NCBI GenBank assembly: GCA_963556195.1
Contig: OY744525.1
Span: 42,250,076-42,314,075, forward strand
Origin: Sepiola atlantica
Taxonomy: Eukaryota > Mollusca > Cephalopoda > Sepiida > Sepiolidae
Reading direction: 5' to 3'
Length of the DNA: 64,000 bases
Made by a program: the position numbers and the translations under genes. The notes beneath the pieces are model-generated. The model was given only the letters and a program-made list of their open reading frames with translations, had not been told where the DNA came from and searched no databases. Each line of letters opens with the position of its first letter. Position 1 is the first letter of the stretch. Positions 44,100 to 53,645 of the stretch are shown here, piece after piece.

Positions 44100-44226
44100 C
44101 CGACGAGGGAACGCTCTTGACCACAAATCAGTGGCGATTTGTGATCGGAGTTCGAGCCCGCTGACCGTAGAGAATTAACTTCCTGCACTGAAGATTGCGT
44201 TAGCATGAAACATCGATGTCTGTAGG
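44100..44226 (+). mobile_element. tRNA-like plus hammerhead element, family 2
   Basis: TTGTGGCCGACGAGGGAACG resembles an A-box region. A tRNA-Ser/Leu-like long variable arm (AATCAGTGGCGATTTGTGAT) follows, then the B-box-like GGAGTTCGAGCCC. The linker CTGACCGTAGAGAATTAAC matches the linker of the 18.5-kb family (GACCGGTAGTGAATAGT). The hammerhead follows at once. No ORF. The same order of parts in a different sequence family suggests a shared retroelement design. Confidence 0.7.
44182..44226 (+). ncRNA. Hammerhead ribozyme, family 2
   Basis: Stem I CCTGCA pairs with TGTAGG (5 Watson-Crick and one G-T). Core CTGAAGA 44188-44194. Stem II TGC/GCA with loop GTTA above a closing T-T mismatch. GAAA 44207-44210. 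Stem III ACA/TGT with loop TCGA. Cleavage base C44220 (GTC). All core nucleotides are compatible with the CTGANGA...GAAA consensus. The T-T at the base of stem II could weaken it. Confidence 0.75.
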
Positions 44227-44269
44227 TAATAAATAATTAATATATATATATATATATATACATACACAC

Positions 44270-44686
44270 ACAAAGTTAGGTATGTTTATATATTTGTATG
44301 TACAGGATTCACTCCTAAACTAATTAATTGATCAATATGAATTTTGGAACACAGCTGCTAGGTGTAAAGGATCAAAATGTGAGCTGGATTTAGTTTAATT
44401 TAGTTTTATGCAAAGAGGGTAAAAGGGAGGTGGACCCCTTCCTGAAAATTCAAATAATCAATTAATATATATTTCCCAAATGTCAGTTACTTTGGAGTAT
44501 TTTAAAGGGATTTTAGGGGGAATAATATAGACACACCCTCCTATTTAAAAATTCAAATATTTCAGATTTGCATTGAATTTGATCTATTATATCTTGAATT
44601 TAATCTTTGTAAAAGAACATAAAAGTGTTGCAAAATTGTTCTGTGGGGGAATTAATTTTACCCGTCCTGGGACGGGTAGTTTTACA

Positions 44687-44690
<4 letters not shown>
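44270..44690 (-). repeat. R1 dispersed repeat, reverse copy
   Basis: The reverse complement matches 60540-61150 and 11750-12335: AAAGTTAGGTATGTTTATAT, TTTTGGAACACAGCTGC, GAACATAAAAGTGtTGCAAA and TTGTTCTGTg. It ends in a CCCGTCCTGGGACGGG hairpin just before (TA)n. Confidence 0.7.

Positions 44691-44743
<53 letters not shown>
44691..44743. repeat. (TA)n microsatellite
   Basis: About 26 TA units. Confidence 0.98.
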
Positions 44744-44744
<1 letters not shown>

Positions 44745-44747
<3 letters not shown>

Positions 44748-44932
44748 TACTTCATGTATCCACATAAAATATTATAAGGAGATATAATTTTTTATGTGTC
44801 CGTTTTCAGTATTTACTTCAACAGTGCTCGATACGTAAGTAGAGCTAGGTAGAAAGCAATGAAAATGTATATGGCAATCAAGCTACACGGGAGCCTCTGT
44901 GTAGCTTGATTGCCATATATATTTTCATTGCT

Positions 44933-44935
<3 letters not shown>
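44745..44935. mobile_element. Hammerhead family C, shortened fold-back copy
   Basis: Reverse family C sequence (TACTTCATGTATCCACATAA to AAATGTATATGGCAATCAAG) meets its own inverse (CTCTGTGTAGCTTGATTGCC to TTCATTGCTTTC). The centre is only ACACGGGAGC, so the hammerhead core present at 58.8 kb has been deleted here. Flanked by (TA)n on both sides. Confidence 0.7.

Positions 44936-44968
<33 letters not shown>
44936..44968. repeat. (TA)n microsatellite
   Basis: About 16 TA units then A/T homopolymer. Confidence 0.95.
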
Positions 44969-44974
<6 letters not shown>

Positions 44975-45057
44975 AAAAAATTTTTAAAAATAATAAAAAA
45001 CGCTGTCATTATCGCCAGTAAAAACAATAACAAACACGTAACTTAAATATATATTTT

Positions 45058-45190
45058 CAGACAAGGCGTCATAGTCAGGTGGTAAAAATCCAGACTACAG
45101 ACAATGTAATCGTAGGTTCGATCCTTGTCCAAGTTTGCCATGCTTATGATGGCTGATAGTCAGAAACACGTGTCCATGGATTAGTTTTAT
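45058..45190 (+). mobile_element. tRNA-like plus hammerhead element, family 3
   Basis: GACAAGGCGTCATAGTCAGG TGG (A-box-like) and GTAGGTTCGATCCTTGTC (exact B-box GGTTCGATCC) give a tRNA-like head in which GACAAGG and CCTTGTC could pair. Just 8 nt later a hammerhead begins. It is followed by TTAGTTTTATGTAGATAAAA and (TA)n. A second TCATTATCGCCAGTAAAAAC block occurs on both sides (45010 and 45325), suggesting flanking direct repeats. Confidence 0.65.
45138..45179 (+). ncRNA. Hammerhead ribozyme-like, family 3
   Basis: Stem I CCATG/CATGG (5 bp). Core CTTATGA, one base off CTGATGA (G5 is T). Stem II TGGCT/AGTCA (5 bp, one G-T) with loop GAT. GAAA 45163-45166. Stem III AC/GT with loop ACGT. Cleavage base C45174 (GTC). 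The G5 substitution should impair catalysis, so this copy is likely inactive. Confidence 0.65.
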
Positions 45191-45474
45191 GTAGATAAAA
45201 AAGATTAATTAAATATATATATATATATATACATAAAAAATATATCCTATTAAATTAAGGGCAACTAAAAATGCAATCTTCTGCATTACTCTTTACCGCT
45301 TAGGAAGCGGAAAAATACAAACGCTGTCATTATCGCCAGTAAAAACAATAACAAACACATAACTGATATAAACAGAAGTGACGATATTTAATTTGCATAA
45401 AGACTGTTAATCTTAGGATCTTAGGTTTAATAAATGTTTGTTTTAATTATTTAAAGTATTATTGTGATTATTCG

Positions 45475-45825
45475 ACTACGATTCTCATTTTGATTTGATT
45501 TTCACCACGTTTCTGCCGATGTAACCTCCAACCTTCTTCAAGTGCATCTTTTCGAACTTGGTACTCTTTCTTTCGAACTCTGAAATCTATACAGAATTTC
45601 GATCTAAACAACTTTATTTAATCCATGGCCGTTGATGGTTCACGTCCCGTCAGCCATAACCAGGTAGAAGTGTTAATTATTTCTTAGTTATTGTTGTCTG
45701 TAGGAAGGATTGAACTGTAAACCTCCAGAAGAATGTCACTTAGAATTGCTAATCAACGCCTTTAACCCTTGCGCCACGAGTTCATGTGAGTCGACATAAA
45801 GATTCCCTAGTTCGAAAAGATGCAA
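45475..45825 (-). mobile_element. T1 tRNA-headed SINE with inverted 3' piece
   Basis: The minus strand shows the head TGGCGCAAGGGTTAAAGGCG (A-box-like), TCTGGAGGTTTACAGTTCAA TCC (B-box-like), the body, and the module CTTGAAGAAGGTTGGAGGTT. Its tail is short, with AGTCGAATAATCACAAT. To the right of the head, AAGATTCCCTAGTTCGAAAA GATGC is the T1 body in forward orientation, giving a head-to-head arrangement. Confidence 0.75.
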
Positions 45826-46085
45826 CAAATCGGCAACAAACCCTGGGCATGCAGCAGCGTCAAATATGTCGGTCTTCTCGACAGATTTGTGTTAAGGCCG
45901 AGGAGACGAGTGGAGTGATAGGCCCCACCACGGGCGACTTCCACAACAGCCTTGGTCTGTTAATGACGCGCCACACCGGGAGACTATCGTGAATTGACTA
46001 TGCTTTACGAGCGCCTCTCCATCGCCATTATTCGTGGAAATGCCTTGAGTCTGTTCCAGGCCTGCCAAGCCAGCAGGACATCCGA
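45826..46085. other. GC-rich segment of unknown origin
   Basis: Markedly GC-richer than the surroundings, with an open frame to 45992 and no tandem structure. The 68-codon frame ends RHTGRLS and is not recognised. The lack of decay suggests a younger insertion or unique sequence. It could be a fragment of a transposon gag-like region, but I cannot show that. Confidence 0.35.
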
Positions 46086-47274
46086 TATATATTGGTTTTG
46101 GAAAAGGACATTTTATTAATTAATTATTATTTGTCTCCCCATTAATCAACCAGACAATGAAACATTATTAGAGGGTAATTTTAATATTTACAATGTCTTT
46201 TCATAAAGAAAACTATTGGTTTGGGGGGGGGGTTCAATAAAACTTAATGTATTTTAGTTAACGAAACAAAAAATGTTAGTGTATTTAAATTTAAAGAAAA
46301 TAATTAAAAAAAACATTTTTTTAATTTAAAAAGAAACACTTCGTTTTTGTCTTCCTTCTCAACACCGACATATTTCCATTTCTTGCATTGTGATAGCCTT
46401 CCATGTCTTCTCATATTACACACAATGCTTCAAGCAAACTACATCTTCTAATAATAATTAAGTTTAATTTTGCTTAATTTTTTTTTTCAATTTGAAACCG
46501 TGCATTAATAAAATAAGTAAACATAAATAATTTGATAATATTTTTTTTATTAAAGACAATTTAAAAAAAGAATTTCAGCAAGATATCAGAATCAACCATT
46601 TGTTTATATCCAGATTGTAGCCTTATTCTTTTTTACTACAAATTATTCGGTGAGAATTAAAAAAAAAACAGAGAAACTCTACGGAATTCAAGTAATAATA
46701 TTAAATTTTGTTAAATTATTCAAATAAGTAAAAGAAAATCTGTTAAATAAATTTTCATTATTATTAAACACAAATAAAAAAAAAATACCCCGCCATCCGA
46801 CGGCTATTAATCTAGCTCTAAGTATCCTCTTTAAATGTATATCTTCCATTATGCATCTTTAAAATAAATCTATTGGTATTTTAAAAACTAATAGTTTTCC
46901 TTTACATTACCTCCCTTAAAAATTAATGAACATCATATTTTAAGAACGGTTTTTGGTAATTTATCGTTTTTTTTATTAAATAACTTTCATTAATTACTGT
47001 TAATATCGGCAAAACTATTGCATATATATATAAGAAATAAAACAATAAAATTACAAATGAATAACGCCAAATATTAATTTATTATAAACTGTTTAAAAAT
47101 AGATATGCAAATTAGGCATGCAAATAGTTATGTCTGAGTCTTTGCTCTCTACTATATATTCAGTATTTAAAAAACTATGTTGTATTATTGATTTAAATAG
47201 AAGTGAGTTGTTTTGATTGTGAAATAAGTGTGATAAATTAAAAATACTTTCGCATTTGTTTGTTTAGATTACCA
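46086..47274. other. AT-rich stretch, nothing recognised
   Basis: Contains many homopolymer A/T runs and one G9 run near 46225. No coding or repeat signal. Confidence 0.5.
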
Positions 47275-47440
47275 AATGTAGTGCGCTATCACCACTGCAA
47301 AGAACGTTCTCTTTCTTCCTTCGTGTACCTAACATCAAACGGAATTTCCATGAACAGGGTTTCTTTCCAAGAACCTCCCATCCGTGGAACAGGTTACCGC
47401 GGGATTTCTTCCTTGCAGGATACAACATGGTCATCTTAAA
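47275..47440 (+). pseudogene. Non-LTR RT tail relic
   Basis: Reads TAKNVLFFL-like then RVPNIKRNFHEQGFFPRTSH and PWNRLPRDFF, the R...NxWNxLPxxF motif at the end of LINE reverse transcriptases. Sister to the relic at 43435-43630 (over 80 percent identical by eye). Confidence 0.65.
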
Positions 47441-47751
47441 ATTGGCACAAACGCAAAAGTGAAAGCAGGGGGAGATAAGCCATTAAAATGCGTTTGTATT
47501 TATGGAGAATCGAAAAAATACGATAAAACTGATTTGTACCTTTAATTAAAATTCTACTTGATAATTTTCCCTAATTTTTGGTGTAGATACCTACTTTTGC
47601 CTGATACGTAAGTACATCAAATAGTTTTCCTGTTAATTTATTTGGAACTGCCATATTTCACCCGTGTATTTTTATTTACAAGCACCAAAGCTTTGTTTCA
47701 ATTGATTTACTATTTTGCCTAAATATGTTTTTGTTTTTTTAATTTCAATAA

Positions 47752-48193
47752 TTGATTATTAAAAGAATAATACTTATCCCGTTCACATTCATGTCAATAA
47801 CATACACAAATTACAACTACACTGTCAAAAATGAGATATTTATTCCAAGAATTTGCATCATTCTCAATGATATTGTTTTTAGTTTCAAAAGGTTGCAATT
47901 TCTAATCAAAATATCGTTTGCAATGTCCATTGAAGGTAGCTGGATAACAACTACAAGAACCATACTTTTTTCCATGGCCATTTATTTATCATTATTTTAT
48001 GTGTTGTATCAACAAATGATCTCAATGTCTATGCTCCATATGAAAAAAACAAGCAGTATTTTCATTCAGAAGCTTTGGTCTGAAGGGAATTTTTTTTTAT
48101 AAATTAAAAATGTGTTACATCTTAAAATACCAAAGTAGATATCGAAATTGATAAATCAAAATCCCAATCAACGCCGAGTATATCTGCTAGTCA
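47752..48193 (+). pseudogene. Helitron Rep/helicase 3' relic with element end
   Basis: A frame from 47752 reads IFIPRICIILNDIVFSFKRL then QFLIKISFAMSIEGSW. The PRIxxIPSDxPFxFKRLQFPxKxxFAMTINKSQGQ sequence is the C-terminal end of the Helitron Pif1-like helicase; the NKSQGQ part is mutated. The text AATCAACGCCGAGTATATCT GCTAG followed by T at 48194 looks like a Helitron 3' terminus (GC-rich hairpin remnant, CTAG end, T of the AT target). The 116-codon ORF is a fragment. A short direct repeat (GAAGGTAGCTGGaTAACAAC) at 47933 recurs at 48373. Confidence 0.75.
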
Positions 48194-48194
48194 A

Positions 48195-48271
48195 CAATAA
48201 ATAAATAAATGAATAAATAAATGAATTAATGAATAAATAAATAAATAAATAAATGAATAAATAAATAATAT
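48195..48271. repeat. (AAAT)n microsatellite
   Basis: AATAAATAAATG-type repeat directly at the Helitron end. Confidence 0.9.
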
Positions 48272-48871
48272 ATTTCCAGCGAGACTCTCTACTTCCATTA
48301 ATTTTTATCAGTCATGATACTACTCAAAAACATACTCAAGAGGGGGCTATATCAGATATAAATTTACAGACAAATGAAGGTAGCTGGGTAACAACTGCAA
48401 GAACCATGCTTCATTTAGAAAGACAAATAATATTGGATGCTCTTCCAATATGTGATTTACCGAATATTTTCTAACCCTAATTAACTAAACATAACCCTGA
48501 ACATTTGGTAGAGCGCTGAATAATGCTTATCTGGAAGTTTTGGTTTGAAGTGAAAAAAAAAAGTTTTATTATTTTTAAATGTCTACTTATTTACATGTAC
48601 GTTGTACACTACAATCTCATCCTGAGAAATATAGACATAGAGCAGGGGTTCCCAACCTTATTTTATTTGTAGACCCCTTAACAGCTATTTTATTATCTGT
48701 GGATCCCATATATGCATATATAATTTTACAAAAATTGTTTCTAGGTTAGTAAAAACGAACAATGAATCAGTTCTGTTATATTCATAACATAAAATAATAC
48801 AAAGACAAATCTTGAAAATTTCATTAAACACATGTACATCTATCAAAGAAAACGAAGCTGTTAAACCTGAC

Positions 48872-49465
48872 AGTTATATGGGACAAAAGGGAGAAAGTAG
48901 CAACCCTAGTTGAAATCAGTGCCCCTAATGATGCTGGCTTAAACAGAGCAGAAAGGGAAAAGATTACGAAATACCAAGGTCTTATTTTTACCCCACCCAA
49001 TAAACCGGTATTGTCCGGGCCTTCGGGTCTGGATTTACGCCGGTCTATTGGTTGTCCGTCCTGTGCAGTTCTAGGAGGTGCACCCTCCCAGGCTTTGCCT
49101 TCTCACCCTTTGAGAGGGGATAAGTTTATTGCTAATCGCCTGAGGCGCCCCTACCGGGGAATGCCGACGGGGCTGCCCAGGCAATTTTTAAATAGCCAGA
49201 GTGCTCAAATTCTCGAGCGCTGGTTTTTTCCCACTTTCCCGACCTTGTGTCACATCTTACCTTGTGGGAGGAAGATAAATAGAACCATGGTCTTATGTAC
49301 GACATGAAAAGAAACTGGAATCTTACCAAGATCTCCATCATTCCATTAATTATAGGAGCAACCGGACTAATGAAAAATAATTTCAAAAACTACCTGGCGA
49401 ATATACCCGGTGAACCAAGTGCAAGAGAGATACAAACAATTGCACTTTAAGGGACGGTTAGAATC
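48872..49465 (+). pseudogene. Retrotransposon ORF fragment split by a SINE
   Basis: The left part reads DKREKVATLVEISAPNDAGL then NRAEREKITKYQGL (48889-48984). The right part reads MKRNWNLTKISIIPLIIGAT then GLMKNNF, and PSAREIQTIAL (from 49304). The pattern (KEEKxxxxxxIxxPxDxxxxxKExEKIxKYxDLxxxxxxxWxxKxxxIPVxIGALG) is common in invertebrate non-LTR retrotransposon ORFs downstream of RT. The two parts join at the duplicated target site, proving that the SINE inserted into an existing fragment. Confidence 0.75.
48986..49283 (+). mobile_element. U2-SINE copy 3, headless
   Basis: Forward copy lacking the U2 head; it begins at the body near TAAACCGGTATTGTCCGGGC. It belongs to the subfamily with AGCAATAAAC/CGATTAGC and CTTCTCACCCTTTGAGAGG (shared with copies 5 and 6). 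The tail is truncated after GTGGGAGGAAGATAAATAGA. A 13-bp duplication with one mismatch flanks it (ACCAaGGTCTTAT 48973-48985; ACCAtGGTCTTAT 49284-49296). Confidence 0.85.
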
Positions 49466-49639
49466 TTAAAATGATCTCTCGGCTGCAGTGTCTGAAATAG
49501 CGGGTGAATGTCTGACATCCAGCAAAAACAAAAATATAAGAAAATTTTAAAAAATAAAAAATAAATAGAAACTTTTATTTCGTGGGGCCCCTTAAAGCTT
49601 CTGTGGCCCCCGGTTGGTAATCTCTGGTATAGAGGATAA

Positions 49640-49835
49640 CCTCTATTTACAGTTGTCGGTCTGCACTGCCCTTTTTACCATTTAATCCATAGCCAGAGAA
49701 AAGGATGTATGCATTCATACCTTTCTCAAGGATATTAGTGAAAGTGATGCAATAGCTACGACGGAACTTGAAACCGGCATGCCAAGCTTAAAATCCGTGT
49801 CTTTAACCACTACACGATGTCACTTCCAACTTTTA
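49640..49835 (-). mobile_element. tRNA-derived SINE, family T2
   Basis: The minus strand reads TGACATCGTGTAGTGGTTAA AGAC (A-box-like), ACGGATTTTAAGCTTGG, then CCGGTTTCAAGTTCCG (B-box-like) and a body with CCTTGAGAAAGGTATG. A single copy in the window. Confidence 0.65.
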
Positions 49836-50937
49836 AAATTTATGACCTGTTAAAATAGCAAATTACTTCTTGAAGTTAATAAATAACAACTATGGACAAC
49901 GTCTAATATATCTACTAGTATATATTATATATATTTGACAAGGAGAAAAAAATAAATGAGCCAAACATTGTGTTAATAACATCCAGAATGTAAGGAAGAA
50001 AAAATCAATTGTCTGAACAATATCTTGCAAAATGAAAATCTTTCTTCTACTCAATAAAATGTTGCAATCTTGAAAAAAATGCTTTCCGCTTATACTCTGT
50101 ATGAATTAATTAGAAATTATAATTCATCTCCGTATGAGATATATCAATGTTTATGATTGAAAATCTTATTATAATGGAGTTCGTGTGTCTGTAACCCAAA
50201 CTGTTACATTTCTAAGGCCATATTCTCAAAAGATTTTCGGTAAAAGAGAAGCAGTCTACTTGATGACGATTTCCAGTTTTGAATAGACAAGCGGTTTTTA
50301 TTTAAAAAAAAAACCTGTTACCCATTATATTTTTGGGTCGAATGTTTTTTTTTTTTTTTTTGTTTTTTTTTAGAAGGGGGACAATTAATAATTTGTTTAC
50401 ACCATTTTTTTTTGTTACTGATCAAACTGGTTTTTATAATTGCCATTTTTATTTTATTACAAATAATCAAATAAAACTTTTTTATAATTGGAATAATTTG
50501 TTTTTTGGCGGGGAGGTAATATATTTTTAAATAGTTTATTTTGCAAATAGTTTTTAAATAGTTTATTTAATATGAAAACAAATTATTAATTCCCCCCCCC
50601 CCCCAAAAAAAAAACAACATCCTATCTAAAATAGAATGGATAATACTTTTTTGACTACTTGTCTATTTCCGATTTCAAATTCAAAACCAGAAGGCGTAAT
50701 CAAGTATCTTTTACCGGATTTTATTTTAAATCTACAACATTGATAATTAGTTTTAATATTTCTTTTGCTGATGAGTCATCGGTTATCTAGGCTAAGAGCC
50801 ACACGAGGACAACAAGAAAAATAAACTAGAACATAAACTATAACATAGTTAATTGGTTCATTGGGGAAAGGAAACAATTCTTCTTCTTCAATACTTTACT
50901 TACTCAAAGTATAGAAAGTAGAGAAGAACCTTAAATT
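49836..50937. other. AT-rich stretch with homopolymer tracts
   Basis: Poly(T) at 50344-50370 and a C12A10 tract at 50592-50614. CTGATGAGTCATCGG at 50769 lacks a following GAAAC. No gene was seen. Confidence 0.45.
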
Positions 50938-51295
50938 TATTTACCTCCCCAGGAGGTTAGGCACAAGGCCAGTTTTATCTTAGGTAAGATGTGACCCGAA
51001 GGTCGGGTGGGAAAGTGGGACTTGAAAAGCCAGCGCCCGAGAAGGTGAGCACTCTGGCCATTTAAAAATTGCCTGGGCATCCCTGTCGGCATTCCCCAGT
51101 AGGGGCGCCTCAGGCAGTAAGCAATAAACTTACTCCTCCCCAAAGAGGGGAGGCAAAGCCTGGGAGGGTGGACCTCCTAGAACTGCACAGGACACCCACA
51201 GACCGGTGTAAATCAAGCCCCGAAGGCAAAGACAATAATACAGTATCCATCGGAACAGATACTACACTTTGATCTTGGCCAAAAGGCCAAGAAAC
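50938..51295 (-). mobile_element. U2 snRNA-headed SINE, copy 4
   Basis: The minus-strand head TTTCTTGGCCTTTTGGCCAA then GATCAAAGTGTAGTATCTGT extends further 5' than copy 1 and matches U2 up to its CTTCTCGG start with one change. Full body of the TTACTCCTCCCCAAAGAGGG subfamily. The 3' end is GGGGAGGTAAATAAA. It abuts copy 5 tandemly. Confidence 0.88.
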
Positions 51296-51641
51296 CCGTT
51301 ATTTATCTTCCTCCCACAAGGTAAGATGTGACACAAGGTCGGGAAAGTGGGATTTGAAAAACCAGCGCCCGAGAAGTTGAGCACTCTGACCATTAAAAAT
51401 TGCCTGGGCAGCCCCGTCGGCATTCCCTGGTAGGGGCGCCTTAGGCGATTAGCAATAAACTAACCCCTTCTCAAAGGGTGAGAAGGCAAAGTCTGGGAGG
51501 GTGGACCTCCTAGAACTGCACAGGACAAACCCATAGACCGGCGTAAATCAAGCCCCGAAGGCCAAGACAATACAAGTCTACAGGGTGCAGCACCCATCGG
51601 AACAGATACTACACTTTGATCCCGGCCAAAAGGCCAAGAAC
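51296..51641 (-). mobile_element. U2 snRNA-headed SINE, copy 5
   Basis: The minus-strand head TTCTTGGCCTTTTGGCCGGG then ATCAAAGTGTAGTATCTGTT. Body of the CTTCTCAAAGGGTGAGAAGG subfamily. The 3' end is cut at GTGGGAGGAAGATAAATAAC. AAGAAcC-like sequence lies at all three boundaries of copies 4 and 5, which may reflect insertion at a shared target. Confidence 0.88.
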
Positions 51642-51864
51642 CCCAAAAAATAAACACTCGGCTATCTATGTATCTCATAAAGAAATCAAGTGTGAGCCCC
51701 AGGAAAGGGGCCCCTTGATCTCTGAGAACTTATGAAAATCATTCTTTGTATGCCATCAGAAATTCAGTATTCCTATCTGTTGAGAAGCACACACCATAGC
51801 AAGGACGATATTTGCTATTAATAGATGAAGACTACATTTACTACTGTTTTAATGTCAGAATAAT

Positions 51865-51962
51865 AAAGAAAAAAAGTTGCCTCGGATCTCTTCTTCACTG
51901 ACCGAGGACAGAAGAGATACTACACTATGACTAAACAGATACTACACTTTGATCCCAGCACG
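51865..51962 (-). mobile_element. U2-headed SINE fragment, variant family
   Basis: The minus strand reads GGGATCAAAGTGTAGTATCT GTT, then a second partial copy GTGTAGTATCTCTTC, then CCTCGGTCAGTGAAGAAGAG. The GTCAGTGAAG block matches the variant body at 33171-33383. The duplicated GTGTAGTATC suggests slippage in the head. Confidence 0.7.
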
Positions 51963-52256
51963 AAAACACGAGACGTGTTGTGTCATTTAAGCTTAAAATG
52001 CAAAAGAAGTTCCCCCAGGCCTAGATGCCCACCCATATGTAAAAACTAAAAGCTGTTGAATCAAGAAAAGAGGAACTGGCACATGCATGAGCACACACAT
52101 GCACGTGCCTAATACTTATTGTCAATGATTAATTATACACATAATCCATAGCCCAAGATGAACTGAAGTCGTACGGTTCTTTATTACATGGGTTCTGGAA
52201 CACGACTTTCTTGGAGTGGGAGAGAATATCTTATTTAAAGATTAAAAAAAAAATTA

Positions 52257-52498
52257 TTTTCCTCCCACAGTGGTAGGATGTGACACAAGGTCCGGAAAGT
52301 GGGATTTGAAAAGCCAGCGCCTGAGAAGATGAGCACTCTGGCCTACAAAAAATGCCTGGGCAGTCCCGTCGGTATTCCCCCGGTAGTGGGCGCCTTAGGC
52401 GATTAGCAATAAACTAACCCCTTCTCAAAGGGTGAGAAGGGAAAGCCTGGGAGGTTGGACCTCCTAGAACTGCACAGGACAAACCCACAGACCGGCGG
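52257..52498 (-). mobile_element. U2-SINE copy 6, headless
   Basis: Body of the CTTCTCAAAGGGTGAGAAGG subfamily from CCGCCGGTCTGTGGG to CCACTGTGGGAGGAAAATAA. The U2 head is missing by 5' truncation. Confidence 0.85.
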
Positions 52499-52974
52499 AA
52501 TTCTCGCCATTTCAGTCAAAATATGTTAGAAGAAATTTGATTTGCGCTTCTCACTCTTCGCTGCCTAATCAGCAAAAAAGGTTGTATTCCCTAATCAGCA
52601 AAAGAGGTTGTATTCTCAAAATCCCGAGCCACGTCACAGTCACACGTGTTCACTTACAACTCTACTGAATCCACAGGTTCCTAGTGATCATCTAAAGATT
52701 CTGCTACAATTAATGAGTGTTAGCATTCCAGCTTTTTATCTTCTTTGTTTCAATTTATATCTTTTCAAATAAAAGCATCTGTAAATCCATAGAATAATTT
52801 TGTTTGTAAATAACGCATGTGGAAAGAAGTTGTTTAACCATTATGAAAGCGATGAGATACTGAAATAAGTATTAGTGCCCGGATGTAAATCCCACGGGGA
52901 CAGGTAAGAGTTAATTCCCTTTGATTGGGAACTTTTAAACGCATTTAAATAAAACTATCTGAAACATCTACGTA

Positions 52975-53175
52975 AATTCCCTCGATCAACCCGTCAGTCA
53001 GCAAGATCTCACCCCTTCACTGTAGAGGTCCTTGGATGCTGGAGGGCTTTCTACTCTACTAGCTTCTTTCCTCGAACTGCTAGCCTTTGGAATTCCCTTC
53101 CTGCTTCCTGTTTCCCTGACTGTACCAACATGCAGAAATTTAAATGTAATGTGAACAGGCATCTCGCTGCATAAC
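52975..53175 (+). pseudogene. LINE RT tail, copy 1 (family L3)
   Basis: Reads SARSHPFTVEVLGC and FYSTSFFPRTASLWNSLPAS then CFPDCTNMQKFKCNVNRHLA, ending at a stop in TGCATAACTC. WNSLPASCFP followed by a short helix is the C-terminal end of RT in Jockey/CR1-type LINEs. The 5' part is missing. A similar 3'-UTR (CCCCACTTAGGATgCCTCTA) follows. Confidence 0.8.
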
Positions 53176-53284
53176 TCCCCACTTAGGATGCCTCTAATTC
53201 ACAGTAGTCCCTTATGTATCAGTGGCATTGTGCCTTGTTTTTGGTGAACAAAAGTAAACAAAAACAATTTTAATCTGTGCTTGT

Positions 53285-53645
53285 TTGACCAAGCACTTCC
53301 ATGGAATGTGCTCCGACAAACTTACTGCACTTGTTCTCCTTCAACGTAAATACCTCCAACCAACCAGACTAGCAGCAAAATCACACCCCTTCACTCTAAA
53401 GGTCCCCAGATGCCGAAAAACTTTTTACTCAAATAGCTTCTTTCTTCTTTCTTGTTGCCTTTGGAATTCCCTCCCTGCTCCCTGTTTCCTCAGCTATGCA
53501 AACATGCAGAAATTTAAATGTAATGTGAACAAGCATCTTGCTGCACAACTCCCCACTTAGGATCCCCTCTATAATCTGGCCCTTAATCACAGTAGCCCCT
53601 GGTGTCTCAGTGGCAATATACCTTGTTTGGGAGGTTGAATAAAAG
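53285..53645 (+). pseudogene. LINE RT tail, copy 2 (family L3)
   Basis: A 91-codon frame reads LAAKSHPFTLKVPRCRKTFY then WNSLPAPCFLSYANMQKFKC and NVNKHLAAQLPT, then a stop. The 3' UTR shares AACTCCCCACTTAGGAT and TCAGTGGCAaTaTaCCTTGTTTgG with copy 1. 5'-truncated. Confidence 0.82.

Larger units (their letters stand above)
48643..49624. mobile_element. hAT-like element containing a LINE fragment and a SINE
   Basis: Left end CAGGGGTTCCCAACCTTATT and right end CCCGGTTGGTAATCTCTG are inverted (CAGGGGTTCCCAACC against CAGAGATTACCAACC), the usual terminal sequence of many animal hAT elements. The flanks ACATAGAG and GTATAGAG could be a diverged 8-bp duplication. Inside lie GTAGACCCCTTAA and its inverse GTGGGGCCCCTTAAAG. 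No hAT transposase was found. Confidence 0.65.

Noticed and set aside
45062..45130. Functional tRNA gene
   Set aside because: The T-arm and acceptor cannot both pair and the anticodon arm does not fold; fits a tRNA-derived head.
47752..48102. Host membrane-protein gene (hydrophobic 116-codon frame)
   Set aside because: The N-terminal half matches the Helitron helicase C-terminus; the hydrophobic tail is AT-rich read-through.
50769..50785. GCTGATGAGTCATCGG as a hammerhead
   Set aside because: No GAAAC follows within a plausible stem II distance.
51069..51678. Frames of 65-72 codons over the U2-SINE cluster, also at 37978 and 49011
   Set aside because: They overlap non-coding SINE sequence on both strands and recur in every copy.
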